From Anomaloglossus baeobatrachus (lineage: Eukaryota; Chordata; Amphibia; Anura; Aromobatidae): a stretch of 64,000 nucleotides of DNA. Position numbers and translations under genes: made by a program. The stretch's first letter is position 1, and the number at the start of each line of letters is the position of its first letter. Location: NCBI RefSeq assembly GCF_048569485.1, contig NC_134354.1, positions 440,303,279 to 440,367,278 on the forward strand, written 5' to 3'. The notes under the pieces are model-generated. The model was not told the DNA's origin and made no database searches. It saw nothing but the letters and a program-made list of their open reading frames with translations. Of the stretch, positions 10,199-22,562 are shown piece after piece.

Positions 10199-10460
10199 GA
10201 TGAGTATCATCAGATTGTTGGTCATGCTGCAAGACTGACCCAATAGACACAAGTCGTTCTAGAAAAGAATGGTTAAAGAATAGTGATCCAAATTTTGTTG
10301 GAGGACCCAGAGCTACCAGTTCATGGGAGAAAATCCACCAACATGAAGCTGTTTGTACGGAGAAATGGGCTAACATTCCTCTCTAAGCTGATGTGGAGGA
10401 CTAATCAACAATTCTGGAAACCTTTCGATGCAATTATTGCTGTACAAAAGGAATCACGAA
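10199..10460 (+). pseudogene. Probable continuation of the Tc1-like remnant
   Basis: This stretch follows directly after the MITE and its TTA duplication, so it is the sequence that once continued from 8992. No transposase motif is recognisable in it; only short broken frames are visible. Assignment rests on position rather than on motifs. It may be partly 3' flank of the transposon. Confidence 0.35.
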
Positions 10461-11573
<1,113 letters not shown>

Positions 11574-13375
11574 CTTTGTCGCTCCATTGGGAGACCCAGA
11601 CAATTGGGTGTATAGCTTCTGCCTCCGGAGGCCACACAAAGTATTACACTTTAAAAAGTGTAACCCCTCCCCTCTGCCTATACACCCTCCCGTGCATCAC
11701 GGGCCCATCAGTTTTATGCTTTGTGTTGAAGGAGGCACACATTCACGCAAGCTCCACATTTTAGTCAGCAGCAGCTGCTTTTATCGGATGGAAGAAAAGA
11801 GGGCCCCCCACAGGGCCCCCGGCATGCTCCCTTCTCACCCCACTAATGTCGGCGGTGCTGTTAAGGTTGAGGTACCCATTGCGGGTACAAAGGCTGGAGC
11901 CACATGCCGTTTTCCTTCCCCATCCCTTAGAGGCTCTGGGAGAAGTGGGATCCTAACCGGTCACCATTCACTGGGACCGGGCTCCCTCCGCAGCCCCTGG
12001 GGGAATCTGACGGACAGGAGACTGGGTATCATCAGGGACAGGCCCTGCTTCTAAGAGGTACTCTGTGTCCCCTTGGGGACGGCGCATGGAGCGCCTGTGT
12101 AACAGACGCTGCAGCGGCTGCTGTGTTTTTTGTGACGCCAGGACTACGGCGCCGACCGCGCCTGTTTGCCGTCCGCGTTATTAAATTTAGTCCCCGGCTT
12201 CTGCGGCCTAGTACAATAACTCCCGCCCCCGGGCCTGCCAGTCAGGGGTAAGGGCGGGACGCTCGACTGGACGTCGGCAGTGAGGGCTGGAGCATACTTG
12301 GGTATCCTCCTCCCCCCTCACTGAGCACTGTGGGGAACCAGATTCCCGCACTTTATTAGTCTTGATACACCTGAAGGGGACGCCATAGTAAATGACCTTA
12401 TAGCGTCCATCAACCAGGTGCTAGAACTTTCTCCTCCAACTCCACCTATAGAGGAGTCGGCTTCACAGCAGGAGAAACACCAGTTTAGGTTTCCCAAACG
12501 TACCCGGAGTGCGTTTTTCGATCACTCTAACTTCAGAGATGCTGTCCAGAAGCACCGAGCATTTCCGGACAAGCGCTTTACTAAGCGCTTTAATGACACA
12601 CGTTACCCCTTCCCCCCCTGACGTAGTTAAGGGTTGGGCTCCGTGTCCCAAAGTGGATCCTCCAGTCTCTAGACTGGCGGCTAGATCCGTAGTATCAGTG
12701 GCAGATGGCTCATCGCTCAAGGATGCCACTGACAGGCAAATAGAGCTCCTGATGAAATCCATCTATGAAGCCATAGGCGCGTCTTTTGCTCCGGCATTCG
12801 CAGCCGTGTGGGCACTCCAAGCTATCTCAGCTTGTCTGTCTGAGATTAATGCGGTCACACGTACCTCTACTCCGCAGGTTGTGTCTTTGACTTCTCAGGC
12901 GTCGGCTTTTTCGTCCTACGCCATGAACGCCGTCCTGGACTCTGCGAGCCGTACAGCGCTAGCATCCGCCAATTTGGTGGCAGTCCGCAGGGCCATGTGG
13001 CTACGCGAATGGAAGGCAGACTCTGCTTCCAAGAAGTTCTTAACCGGTTTGCCATTTTCTGGCGACCGTTTGTTTGGCGAGCAATTGGACGAAATTATTA
13101 AACAATCCAAGGGAAAGGACTCGTCCTTACCCCAGTCCAAACCAAACAGACCTCAGCAACGAAAAATACAACCGAGGTTTCGGTCCTTTCGGCCCTCAGC
13201 CAGGTCCCATTCCTCCACGTCCAACAGGTCAGAGAAGGGCCAGAGGAACTCTTCTGCATGGCGGTCTAAGTCACGTCCTAAAAAGACCGCCGGAGGAACC
13301 GCCCCCAAGGCGGCCTCCTCATGACTTTCGGCCTCCCCAAACCGCATCCTCGGTCGGTGGCAGGCTCCCCCGCTT

Positions 13376-16240
13376 TTGCGACGCCTGGTGGCCACATGTC
13401 CAAGACCGATGGGTGAGAGACATTCTGTCTCACGGTTACAGGATAGAGCTCAGTTCTCGTCCTCCGACTCGTTTCTTCAGAACATCTCCGCCCCCCGAGC
13501 GAGCCGATGCACTTTTTCAGGCGGTGAACACTCTGAAGGCAGAAGGAGTTGTGATCCCCGTTCCACTTCAAGAACATGGTCACGGCTTCTACTCCAACTT
13601 GTTCGTGGTGCCAAAAAAGGACGGATCATTCCGTCCCGTTCTGGACCTCAAACTGCTCAACAGACACGTGAGAACCAGACTGTTCCGGATGGAGTCTCTC
13701 CGCTCTGTCATCGCCTCGATGTCCCAAGGAGACTTCCTAGCATCAATCGACATCAGGGATGCTTATCTCCATGTGCCGATTGCACCAGAGCATCAACGCT
13801 TCCTGCGTTTCGCCATCAAAGACTAACACCTTCAGTTCGTAGCACTGCCTTTCGGCCTGGCGACAGCCCCACGGGTCTTCACCAAGGTCATGGCAGCAGT
13901 AGTGGCGGTCCTACACTCTCAGGGCCACTCGGTGATCCCTTACTTAGACGATCTTCTAGTCAAGGCACCCTCCCGGGTGGCATGCCAACACAGCCTGACC
14001 ATTGCTCTGGAGACTCTCCAGAGGTTCGGGTGGATCATCAATTTCCCAAAGTCAAAATTGACACCGACCCAATCGCTGACTTACCTCGGGATGGAGTTTC
14101 ATACTCTCTCAGCGATAGTGAAGCTACCGCTGGACAAACAGCGTTCACTACAGACAGGGGTGCACTCTCTCCTTCGAGCCCAGTCACACCCCTTGAGGCG
14201 CCTCAGGCACTTCCTAGGGAAGATGGTGGCAGCAATGGAGGCAGTTCCCTTTGCGCAGTTTCATCTGCGTCCACTTCAATGGGACATTCTCCGCAAATGG
14301 GACAGGAGGTCGACGTCCCTAGACAGGAACGTCTCCCTTTCACGGGCAGCCAAAACCTCTCTTCAGTGGTGGCTTCTTCCCACTTCTTTGTCGAAAGGAA
14401 AATCCTTCCTTCCCCCATCCTGGGCTGTGGTCACGACGGACGCGAGTCTGTCAGGGTGGGGAGCGGTCTTCCTCCACCACAGGGCACAGGGAACCTGGAC
14501 TCCGACAGAGTCCTCCCTTCAGATCAATGTTCTGGAGATAAGGGCAGTGTATCTAGCCTTAAAGGCGTTCCAGCGGTGGCTGGAGGGCAGGCAGATCCGA
14601 ATACAGTCGGACAACGCCACGGCGGTTGCGTACATCAACCACCAGGGCGGCACACGCAGTCGTCAAGCCTTCCAAGACGTTCGGCGGATTCTGCTGTGGG
14701 CGGAAGCCACAGCCTCCACCATCTCCGCAGTTCACATCCCGGGCGTAGAAAACTGGGAAGCAGACTTTCTCAGTCGCCAGGGCATGGACGCAGGGGAATG
14801 GTCTCTTCACCCGGACGTGTTTCAAGAGATCTGTTGCCGCTGGGGAACGCCGGACGTCGACCTAATGGCGTCTCGGCACAACAACAAAGTCCCGGCATTC
14901 ATGGCACGGTCTCAAGATCACAGAGCTCTGGCGGCAGACTCATTAGTTCAGGATTGGTCGCAGTTTCGACTGCATTATGTATTTCCTCCTCTGGCACTGC
15001 TGCCCAGAGTGTTACGCAAGATCAGGTCCGACTGCCGCCGCGCCATCCTCATCGCTCCAGACTGGCCGAGGAGGTCGTGGTACCCGGATCTGTGGCACCT
15101 CACGGTGGGTCAACAGTGGGCACTCCCAGACCGACCAGACTTGCTGTCTCAAGGGCCATTTTTCCATCTGAATTCTGCGGCCCTCAACCTGACTGTGTGG
15201 CCATTGAGTCCTGGCTCCTAGCGTCCTCAGGGTTATCTCAAGATGTCATTGCCACTATGAGACAGGCCAGGAAACCAACGTCCGCCAAGATCTACCACAG
15301 GACTTGGAGGATCTTCTTATCCTGGTGCTCTGATCAGGGTTTTACTCCCTGGCCATTTGCCTTGCCCACTTTTCTTTCTTTCCTTCAATCCGGAATGGAC
15401 AAGGGTTTGTCTCTCGGCTCTCTCAAGGGACAAGTATCGGCGCTTTCCGTGTTTTTTCAAAAGCGTCTAGCCAGGCTTCCGCAGGTCCGCACGTTCCTGC
15501 ACGGGGTTTGCCACATAGTCCCACCTTACAAGCGTCCGCTAGAACCCTGGGATCTTAACAGGGTGCTGACGGCTCTCCAGAAGCCACCTTTCGAGCCGAT
15601 GCGGGATGTCTCTCTATCACGCCTTTCGCAGAAGGTGGCCTTCCTAGTGGCAGTCACATCACTTAGGAGAGTGTCTGAGCTAGCAGCGCTGTCATGCAAA
15701 GCCCCCTTCCTGGTGTTTCACCAGGATAAGGTGGTTCTGCGTCCGGTCCCGGAATTTCTCCCCAAGGTGGTATCCCCTTTTCATCTCAATCAGGATATCT
15801 CCTTACCTTCTTTTTGCCCTCATCCAGTTCACCAATGTGAAAAGGATTTGCACTTGTTAGATCTGGTTAGAGCACTCCGGCTCTACATTTCTCGCACGGC
15901 GCCCCTGCGCCGTTCTGATGCGCTCTTTGTCCTTGTCGCTGGCCAGCATAAGGGGTCGCATGCTTCCAAGTCAACCTTGGCTCGGTGGATCAAGGAACCG
16001 ATTCTTGAAGCCTACCGTTCGTCTGGGCTTCCGATTCCTTCAGGGCTGAAAGCCCATTCTACCAGAGCCGTAGGTGCGTCCTGGGCATTGCGGCACCAGG
16101 GTACGGCTCAGCAGGTGTGTCAGGCGGCTACCTGGTCGAGTCTGCACACATTCACAAAACACTATCAGGTGCATGCCTATGCTTCGGCAGATGCCAGCCT
16201 AGGTAGGCGAGTCCTTCAGGCGGCGGTTGCCCACCTGTAA
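13376..16240 (+). CDS. DIRS copy 1: tyrosine recombinase frame
   Basis: A frame open for 954 residues. The C-terminal third (about residues 620-954) is a tyrosine recombinase. Visible family residues are Arg in LRRVSELAAL, the His-x-x-Arg box in KAHSTRAVGASWAL, and the Tyr in FTKHYQVHAY. This enzyme joins the circular DIRS cDNA to the target without a staggered cut. The N-terminal two thirds are Ser/Pro/Gly/Arg-rich and lie in a different frame over the RT/RNase H region. Long overlap of these frames is a known DIRS trait. Whether translation begins at this Met is unknown. Confidence 0.75.
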   Translation: MRRLVATCPRPMGERHSVSRLQDRAQFSSSDSFLQNISAPRASRCTFSGGEHSEGRRSCDPRSTSRTWSRLLLQLVRGAKKGRIIPSRSGPQTAQQTRENQTVPDGVSPLCHRLDVPRRLPSINRHQGCLSPCADCTRASTLPAFRHQRLTPSVRSTAFRPGDSPTGLHQGHGSSSGGPTLSGPLGDPLLRRSSSQGTLPGGMPTQPDHCSGDSPEVRVDHQFPKVKIDTDPIADLPRDGVSYSLSDSEATAGQTAFTTDRGALSPSSPVTPLEAPQALPREDGGSNGGSSLCAVSSASTSMGHSPQMGQEVDVPRQERLPFTGSQNLSSVVASSHFFVERKILPSPILGCGHDGRESVRVGSGLPPPQGTGNLDSDRVLPSDQCSGDKGSVSSLKGVPAVAGGQADPNTVGQRHGGCVHQPPGRHTQSSSLPRRSADSAVGGSHSLHHLRSSHPGRRKLGSRLSQSPGHGRRGMVSSPGRVSRDLLPLGNAGRRPNGVSAQQQSPGIHGTVSRSQSSGGRLISSGLVAVSTALCISSSGTAAQSVTQDQVRLPPRHPHRSRLAEEVVVPGSVAPHGGSTVGTPRPTRLAVSRAIFPSEFCGPQPDCVAIESWLLASSGLSQDVIATMRQARKPTSAKIYHRTWRIFLSWCSDQGFTPWPFALPTFLSFLQSGMDKGLSLGSLKGQVSALSVFFQKRLARLPQVRTFLHGVCHIVPPYKRPLEPWDLNRVLTALQKPPFEPMRDVSLSRLSQKVAFLVAVTSLRRVSELAALSCKAPFLVFHQDKVVLRPVPEFLPKVVSPFHLNQDISLPSFCPHPVHQCEKDLHLLDLVRALRLYISRTAPLRRSDALFVLVAGQHKGSHASKSTLARWIKEPILEAYRSSGLPIPSGLKAHSTRAVGASWALRHQGTAQQVCQAATWSSLHTFTKHYQVHAYASADASLGRRVLQAAVAHL
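13890..15221 (+). mobile_element. DIRS copy 1: RT palm, RNase H and methyltransferase-like region
   Basis: The frame carries the catalytic box HSVIPYLDDLLVKAP (YLDD) of reverse transcriptase. RNase H motifs follow: VVTTDASLSGWGAV, LEIRAVYLAL, RIQSDNATAVAYINHQ and HIPGVENWEADFLSRQ. After these comes PDVDLMASRHNNKVP through WPRRSWYPDLW, which resembles the Dam-like methyltransferase region many DIRS elements carry, but with FPPL where active enzymes usually have an NPPY/DPPW-type motif. The finger part of the RT lies upstream around 13600-13880. Treated as a fossil part. Confidence 0.8.
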
Positions 16241-16742
16241 GAAGGGGCCGTTTTTCGGCTCTTTTTATCGAGGTATTCTTTTACCCACCCAGGGACTGCT
16301 TTTGGACGTCCCAATTGTCTGGGTCTCCCAATGGAGCGACAAAGAAGGGAATTTTGTTTACTTACCGTAAATTCCTTTTCTTCTAGCTCCTATTGGGAGA
16401 CCCAGCACCCGCCCCTGTTCCCTTCGGGCTGTTGTTCTTTTGTGTACACATGTTGTTCATGTTGAATTGTTCTTTTGGTTCATGGTTTCAGTTCTCCGAA
16501 CATCCTTCGGAATGAATTTACCTTAGACCAATTTATAAGTTTCCTCCTTCCTGCTTTGGCACCAAAACTGATGGGCCCGTGATGCACGGGAGGGTGTATA
16601 GGCAGAGGGGAGGGGTTACACTTTTTAAAGTGTAATACTTTGTGTGGCCTCCGGAGGCAGAAGCTATACACCCAATTGTCTGGGCCTCCCAATAGGAGCT
16701 AGAAGAAAAGGAATTTACGGTAAGTAAACAAAATTCCCTTCT

Positions 16743-17191
16743 TTATTAACTCTTTATGGAAGGTATATAAACAAACAAAAGAACTTACACTTTTTTTGTT
16801 TTTGCAGTTTAAATTTTACTTTATTCACTGTACTACACAAATAATGTTAACCTTATTCTTCGGGCTTGTAAGAATGACATTGCCAAATTGGTGAATTTAT
16901 CCACCTGGGGCTGCATGTGAGATCCCCTTTGACTGTTCCACTGTGCCGGCTATCACCATCCACGTAATGGGACTGGTGGCTGGGAGAACAGTGGCTTACT
17001 TGAGGGCCATAACGAGAGTAATGGAATGATTTACTTTACTCTAATTACCAATCTCATGCCTGGCCTTTTTTGTAAATAAGATTCAGCTGGTCACATTTCT
17101 GCCTGTTGGCTCCAGAGTCTGGATGAGCATGGTATGTGCACGTGTGAACTATGTCTCCTACGGTGCCCCTTCTGATTCATTAACCTTTTTT
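16743..17191 (+). other. rbbp7 intron 2 between DIRS copies 1 and 2
   Basis: About 450 bases of unique-looking intron with no recognisable gene or repeat. It ends in TTAACCTTTTTT, the T-run next to which DIRS copy 2 inserted. Confidence 0.5.
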
Positions 17192-19683
17192 CTTCAGCGC
17201 TCTATTGGGAGACCCAGACGATTGGGGTATAGCTACTGCCCTCTGGAGGCCACACAAAGCACTACATTAAAAGTGCAAGGCCCCTCCCCCTCTGGCTATA
17301 CCCCCCCCGTGGTATCACGGGTTCTCCAGTTTTAGCTTTGTGTGCGAAGGAGGTCAGACATTCCATGCATAGCTCCACAGATTTTAGTCAGCAGTAGCTG
17401 CTGACTATTTCGGATGGAAGAAAAGAGGACACATATAGTGTCCCCAGCATGCTCCCTTCTCACCCCTGGATGGTGTTGTAAGGTTGAGGTACCTATTGCT
17501 GGTACAGGGCTGGAGCCTGACATGCTGTTTTCCTTCCACATCCCCTGGTAGGGCTCTGTGGAAGTGGGATCCTGCCGGCCTCTCAGCTCTGACGCCGGGC
17601 TCCATCCACAGACCCATTAGAACCTGATGGAGACGGAGCAGGAGTACGATCAGGGACAGGCCCTGCATCATACAGGTACTCTGTGTCCCCGGCAGGCACA
17701 GACACACTCCGGGCTGGCTGGGTGTTGTAGTGCGCCGGGGACCGCAACGTTGGAGTTAGTGTCCCTACAGATTACTGGGGGATTTTTTGTGTATGGGAAC
17801 GCAGCGCCGACCCCCTCTGGACCGGGCGGCGCTGCTGTGACTTGTGGTGCGCCGGGGATCCGCCGTCCGCGCTTTTACGGCGGCGGCGGTTATAAATTGA
17901 GTCCCCGGCTTTTTGGGCCTAGGACGCCGGCAGCTCCGATTCGTTCCCGCCCCCACCCTGTCATTCAGGGTAGGGGAGAGACGCTGTTCGCTAGCAGCGA
18001 CGAGGGCTGGAGCCTGATTTACATGCTCCAGCCCTCACACTAGGCACAGAGGGAAGCAGGCTTCCCGCTCTTAGCCAGGAACGCCCAGGGCCCGCCCCCC
18101 TTCTCTCTCAGGACGCCGGCAGCCATTACATGCAGTCTGGCTGGAGGAAGGACGCAAGGCTCTGGGAGACCTGGACTAGGGGCTATCTGGCGACCACACA
18201 CCCGCTTTTTAAGCGGGCGGTAAGCGATTTTTCTGTGCTGGTCCCTCTAGTGCCTCACGGTGTATCGGTGTACTGTGTAGGATATAGAGATATTGTATTT
18301 CTTGCACTGTGAGGTCGCTTCTGGCTGCATCTCCCAGATCCCTCTGTGGAAGCAACAACATGCCATCCTCAAAACGCAAGGCTGCCAAGGCTAGGGCTGT
18401 GTATACTGCGTGTGCTGCATGTGGGGCTAATCTACCAGCAGGCTCCGATGACCCCCATTGTGTGCAATGCTCCGACCCGGTGCTGCTTCGCCAGCCGGAG
18501 TCAGGAGAGGTAGTGACCCAGGCTGAGACGCTTGTAAGTTCTGCCCCGGTGACAGGGACAGACTTTGCAGTTTTTGCTGATAATATGTCTGTGTCTATGG
18601 CAAAAATCCTTGAAACCTTGCAATCTATGCATGGGGCTCAGTCTTTGGGCACGGCGAGGCCTCTGTCCTCAGGTCCCCCTCACTTGGAATTAATCCAGCC
18701 CACAGGGGGGTCCCCGGCTTCACAGGCCGAGGATTATGACTCAGATGATAGCCCCAGCCACCCTAAGAGGTCGCGTGATCAAAGAGCTCTGGCGGCAGAC
18801 GCCTTGGTTCAAGATTGGTCGCAGTTTCAGCTCCACCTCATTGTCTCAGGGAAGATCCTTCCTGCCCCCATCCTGGGCAGTAGTCACGACAGATGCGAGT
18901 CTGTCAGGGTGGGGAGCAGTATTTCTCCACCACAGGGCTCAGGGGACGTGGACTCCGCAGGAGTCCACCCTTCAGATCAATGTTCTGGAGATCAGAGCAG
19001 TGTATCTTGCTCTACTGGCCTTCCAACAGTGGCTGGAAGGAAAGCAGATCCGAATCCAATCGGACAACTCCACAGCGGTGGCATACATCAACCACCAAGG
19101 AGGGACGCGCAGTCGGCAAGCCTTCCAAGAAGTCCGGCGCATTCTAATGTGGGTGGAGGACAGAGCATCCACCATATCCGCGGTTCACATCCCAGGCGTA
19201 GAAAACTGGGAAGCAGACTTCCTCAGTCGCCAGGGCATGGACGCAGGGGAATGGTCCCTTCACCCGGACGTGTTTCAGGAAATCTGTCGCCGCTGGGGAG
19301 TGCCGGACGTCGACCTAATGGCATCCCGGCACAACAACAAGGTCCCGGCATTCATGGCAAGCTAGAAAGTCGAATTCGGCTAAGATCTACCACAGAACGT
19401 GGAAGATTTTCTTATCCTGGTGCTCTGCTCAGGGAGTGTCTCCCTGGCCATTTGCATTGCCCAAGTTTCTTTCCTTCCTGCAATCGGGGTTAGAAAAGGG
19501 CTTGTCGCTCAGCTCCCTTAAAGGGCAAGTTTCGGCACTATCCGTGTTTTTTCAGAAGCGTCTAGCACGTCTTTCTAAGGTGCGCACGTTCCTGCAGGGG
19601 GTCTGTCATATTGTGCCCCCGTACAAGCGGCCGTTAGATCCATGGGATCTGAACAGGGTACTAGTTGCTCTCCAGAAGCCGCC

Positions 19684-20482
19684 TGTGAGGTAAATCCGGA
19701 GATATGACGATAAATCATGACATTCAAGTCATGTCAGGAAGCCCTCTCCTGGTGTCACTACCCCCTTCCCTTCACACAACTGGTTTAGCAACAAATCCAT
19801 GGCCATGTCCTGTGATATGGAAATTAGGTGGCTTTAGGACAATGGACACAGGATGACTCCCTGCCGTCACCCTGTAGTAGGAGCTGCTAGCTAGTTAGCA
19901 AGGCTATGGAAATAGCCAGACAGAACGACTCCAGTAAAAAATGGTTCATATCTCGCAAGCCATATTTCCGATAAATATGGCAACCATAAAAATGGTGTCT
20001 CCGCATGTGGACGATGCCGGCACCCCCTTTTTATGGGAACAGGACATTGGGAAATGCCCCAGGCGTGATATCAGCCAATGGGGAACTGGCAGACAGGTCA
20101 TGAGTCCCCTCGTTCTGTAGCTAAATTCATAACTGTCGCAATGAGAGCATTGGCGTCTGCCTACGACGCTCCCAGGCAAAGTTATAGCCAAAATCCCCTT
20201 TGCTGGATAATTCTGATCCATGCAGGGGGAGTGGCAGTGCTTCCCTGTGAGGTCACTAAGGTAGGAGGGGACCTGGATCTGCCCAGGTTGATAACCCTAC
20301 TTCGGCCATTTTCCAGCGTTCTTCTGCTCGGGGGCCTGGTTGGGAAAGACCTGTGAGGAAGAATCCTAGAAACCTGGTCTACAGCGCCCCCCTGTGGCCA
20401 GACACACAAGGTAACTGATTGAATTGCATATCTGTTTGTAAACCATGCTTTATCTGTAACTGTACTCTGACATATGTATATA
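19684..20482 (+). repeat. Partial LTR, inverted (LTR positions 1-799)
   Basis: Begins TGTGAGGTAAATCCGG, the LTR start, right after the CCGCC target copy. Ends ACATATGTATATA, about 800 bases into the LTR. It is oriented opposite to the element's own LTRs. Diagnostic bases (GGGAAAGACCTGTGAGGAAG) match the LTRs at 21760-22562 and 27812-29090 rather than its neighbour at 20483-21759. Confidence 0.85.
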
Positions 20483-21759
20483 TGTGAGGTAAATCCGGAG
20501 ATATGACGATAAATCATGACATTCAAGTCATGTCAGGAAGCCCTCTCCTGGTGTCACTACCCCCTTCCCTTCACACAACTGGTTTAGCAACAAATCCATG
20601 GCCATGTCCTGTGATATGGAAATTAGGTGGCTTTAGGACAATGGACACAGGATGACTCCCTGCCGTCACCCTGTAGTAGGAGCTGCTAGCTAGTTAGCAA
20701 GGCTATGGAAATAGCCAGACAGAACGACTCCAGTAAAAAATGGTTCATATCTCGCAAGCCATATTTCCGATAAATATGGCAACCATAAAAATGGTGTCTC
20801 CGCATGTGGACGATGCCGGCACCCCCTTTTTATGGGAACAGGACATTGGGAAATGCCCCAGGCGTGATATCAGCCAATGGGGAACTGGCAGACAGGTCAT
20901 GAGTCCCCTCGTTCTGTAGCTAAATTCATAACTGTCGCAATGAGAGCATTGGCGTCTGCCTACGACGCTCCCAGGCAAAGTTATAGCCAAAATCCCCTTT
21001 GCTGGATAATTCTGATCCATGCAGGGGGAGTGGCAGTGCTTCCCTGTGAGGTCACTAAGGTAGGAGGGGACCTGGATCTGCCCAGGTTGATAACCCTACT
21101 TCGGCCATTTTCCAGCGTTCTTCTGCTCGGGGGCCTGGTTGGGACAGACCTGTGAGAGAGTTCCTGGAAACCTGGTCTACAGCGCCCCCCTGTGGCCAGA
21201 CGCACAAGGTAACTGATTGAATTGCATACCTGTTGTAAACCATGCTTTGTCTGTAACTGTACTCTGACATATGTATATTCTGTAGATTCCCTATTGTATA
21301 TATTGTAGTTTCTAGTGTGCTTTAGGCGATTAAATTATATAATTAATCTTGAGCTGTTCTGTTATCTCGATCTCGAATCCCACGTCTGTGTGTTCGGCTA
21401 ATAGTTACCGTAAATCGGTTGGTGGCAGCGAGTTGTGCCAAGGATTATTGTGGGGAGGCCAGTGAGATTCGGGAAGATATTATATATTCCGCCCGCGGAG
21501 GTCGGGGGAATATATACCTTACTCTCACCGGGGACCCTTCAATAATCGGCATAAGTAGTATAGCGGCCTCCTTGCTTATCGTCGGGCAATTCCATAATTG
21601 GCCTGACTATAAGAGGGGCGCTAGAGAGCGCGTCACGTGCTCTGTCTGTCGGTCGGGAGGCATAAAGGAGGGGTGACCCCCACTTGTTACCCCCCGATTG
21701 TGACGTACTGGTAGCCAGCGCGGGGGATTTCTGAGTGACCCCCCCGGTGGTTTGTGACA
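20483..21759 (+). repeat. Full-length LTR of the same family, inverted, slightly diverged
   Basis: Runs from TGTGAGGTAAATCC to GGTTTGTGACA, about 1277 bp, with the TG...CA ends of a complete LTR. It differs from the other three copies at shared positions (GGACAGACCTGTGAGAGAG, ACGCACAAGG, ATGCTTTGTCTG), so it comes from a different family member, either a solo LTR or part of an earlier rearrangement. Flanking bases (ATATA left, TATTT right) do not form a clear 5-bp duplication. Confidence 0.82.
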
Positions 21760-22562
21760 TATTTATATACATATGTCAGAGTACAGTTACAGATAAAGCA
21801 TGGTTTACAAACAGATATGCAATTCAATCAGTTACCTTGTGTGTCTGGCCACAGGGGGGCGCTGTAGACCAGGTTTCTAGGATTCTTCCTCACAGGTCTT
21901 TCCCAACCAGGCCCCCGAGCAGAAGAACGCTGGAAAATGGCCGAAGTAGGGTTATCAACCTGGGCAGATCCAGGTCCCCTCCTACCTTAGTGACCTCACA
22001 GGGAAGCACTGCCACTCCCCCTGCATGGATCAGAATTATCCAGCAAAGGGGATTTTGGCTATAACTTTGCCTGGGAGCGTCGTAGGCAGACGCCAATGCT
22101 CTCATTGCGACAGTTATGAATTTAGCTACAGAACGAGGGGACTCATGACCTGTCTGCCAGTTCCCCATTGGCTGATATCACGCCTGGGGCATTTCCCAAT
22201 GTCCTGTTCCCATAAAAAGGGGGTGCCGGCATCGTCCACATGCGGAGACACCATTTTTATGGTTGCCATATTTATCGGAAATATGGCTTGCGAGATATGA
22301 ACCATTTTTTACTGGAGTCGTTCTGTCTGGCTATTTCCATAGCCTTGCTAACTAGCTAGCAGCTCCTACTACAGGGTGACGGCAGGGAGTCATCCTGTGT
22401 CCATTGTCCTAAAGCCACCTAATTTCCATATCACAGGACATGGCCATGGATTTGTTGCTAAACCAGTTGTGTGAAGGGAAGGGGGTAGTGACACCAGGAG
22501 AGGGCTTCCTGACATGACTTGAATGTCATGATTTATCGTCATATCTCCGGATTTACCTCACA
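21760..22562 (-). repeat. 3' LTR portion of the Gmr1-like element
   Basis: Read on the minus strand it starts TGTGAGGTAAATCC directly after the polypurine tract and runs about 800 bases to the ACATATGTATATA region. The remaining ~480 bases of the LTR are not present here. It is the mirror image of 19684-20482. Confidence 0.85.

Larger units (their letters stand above)
11574..16742 (+). mobile_element. DIRS-type tyrosine-recombinase retrotransposon, copy 1
   Basis: The left terminus begins CTTTGTCGCTCCATTGGGAG. The right terminus is its inverted partner followed by an extra tail ending ACAAAATTCCCTTC. Left inverted repeat is about 11574-11740, right about 16545-16742. At about 16300-16420 lies an internal complementary region that joins the complements of both outer ends, the hallmark of DIRS rather than Ngaro or LTR elements. 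No target duplication is seen, as expected for recombinase-mediated insertion. Parts in order: gag-like region (~12360-13324), reverse transcriptase and RNase H (~13380-14800), methyltransferase-like region, tyrosine recombinase (~15240-16240). Fossil; gag and RT look broken at a few places, the recombinase end is open. Same sense as rbbp7. Confidence 0.9.

Noticed and set aside
11574-16742. Ngaro-type or LTR retrotransposon instead of DIRS
   Set aside because: Ngaro elements have split direct repeats and LTR elements use a DDE integrase; here the ends are inverted, an ICR is present and the integration enzyme is a tyrosine recombinase.
18736-19365. Independent RNase H-like host gene
   Set aside because: Sequence is the RNase H and downstream region of DIRS copy 2, matching the other copies in the window.
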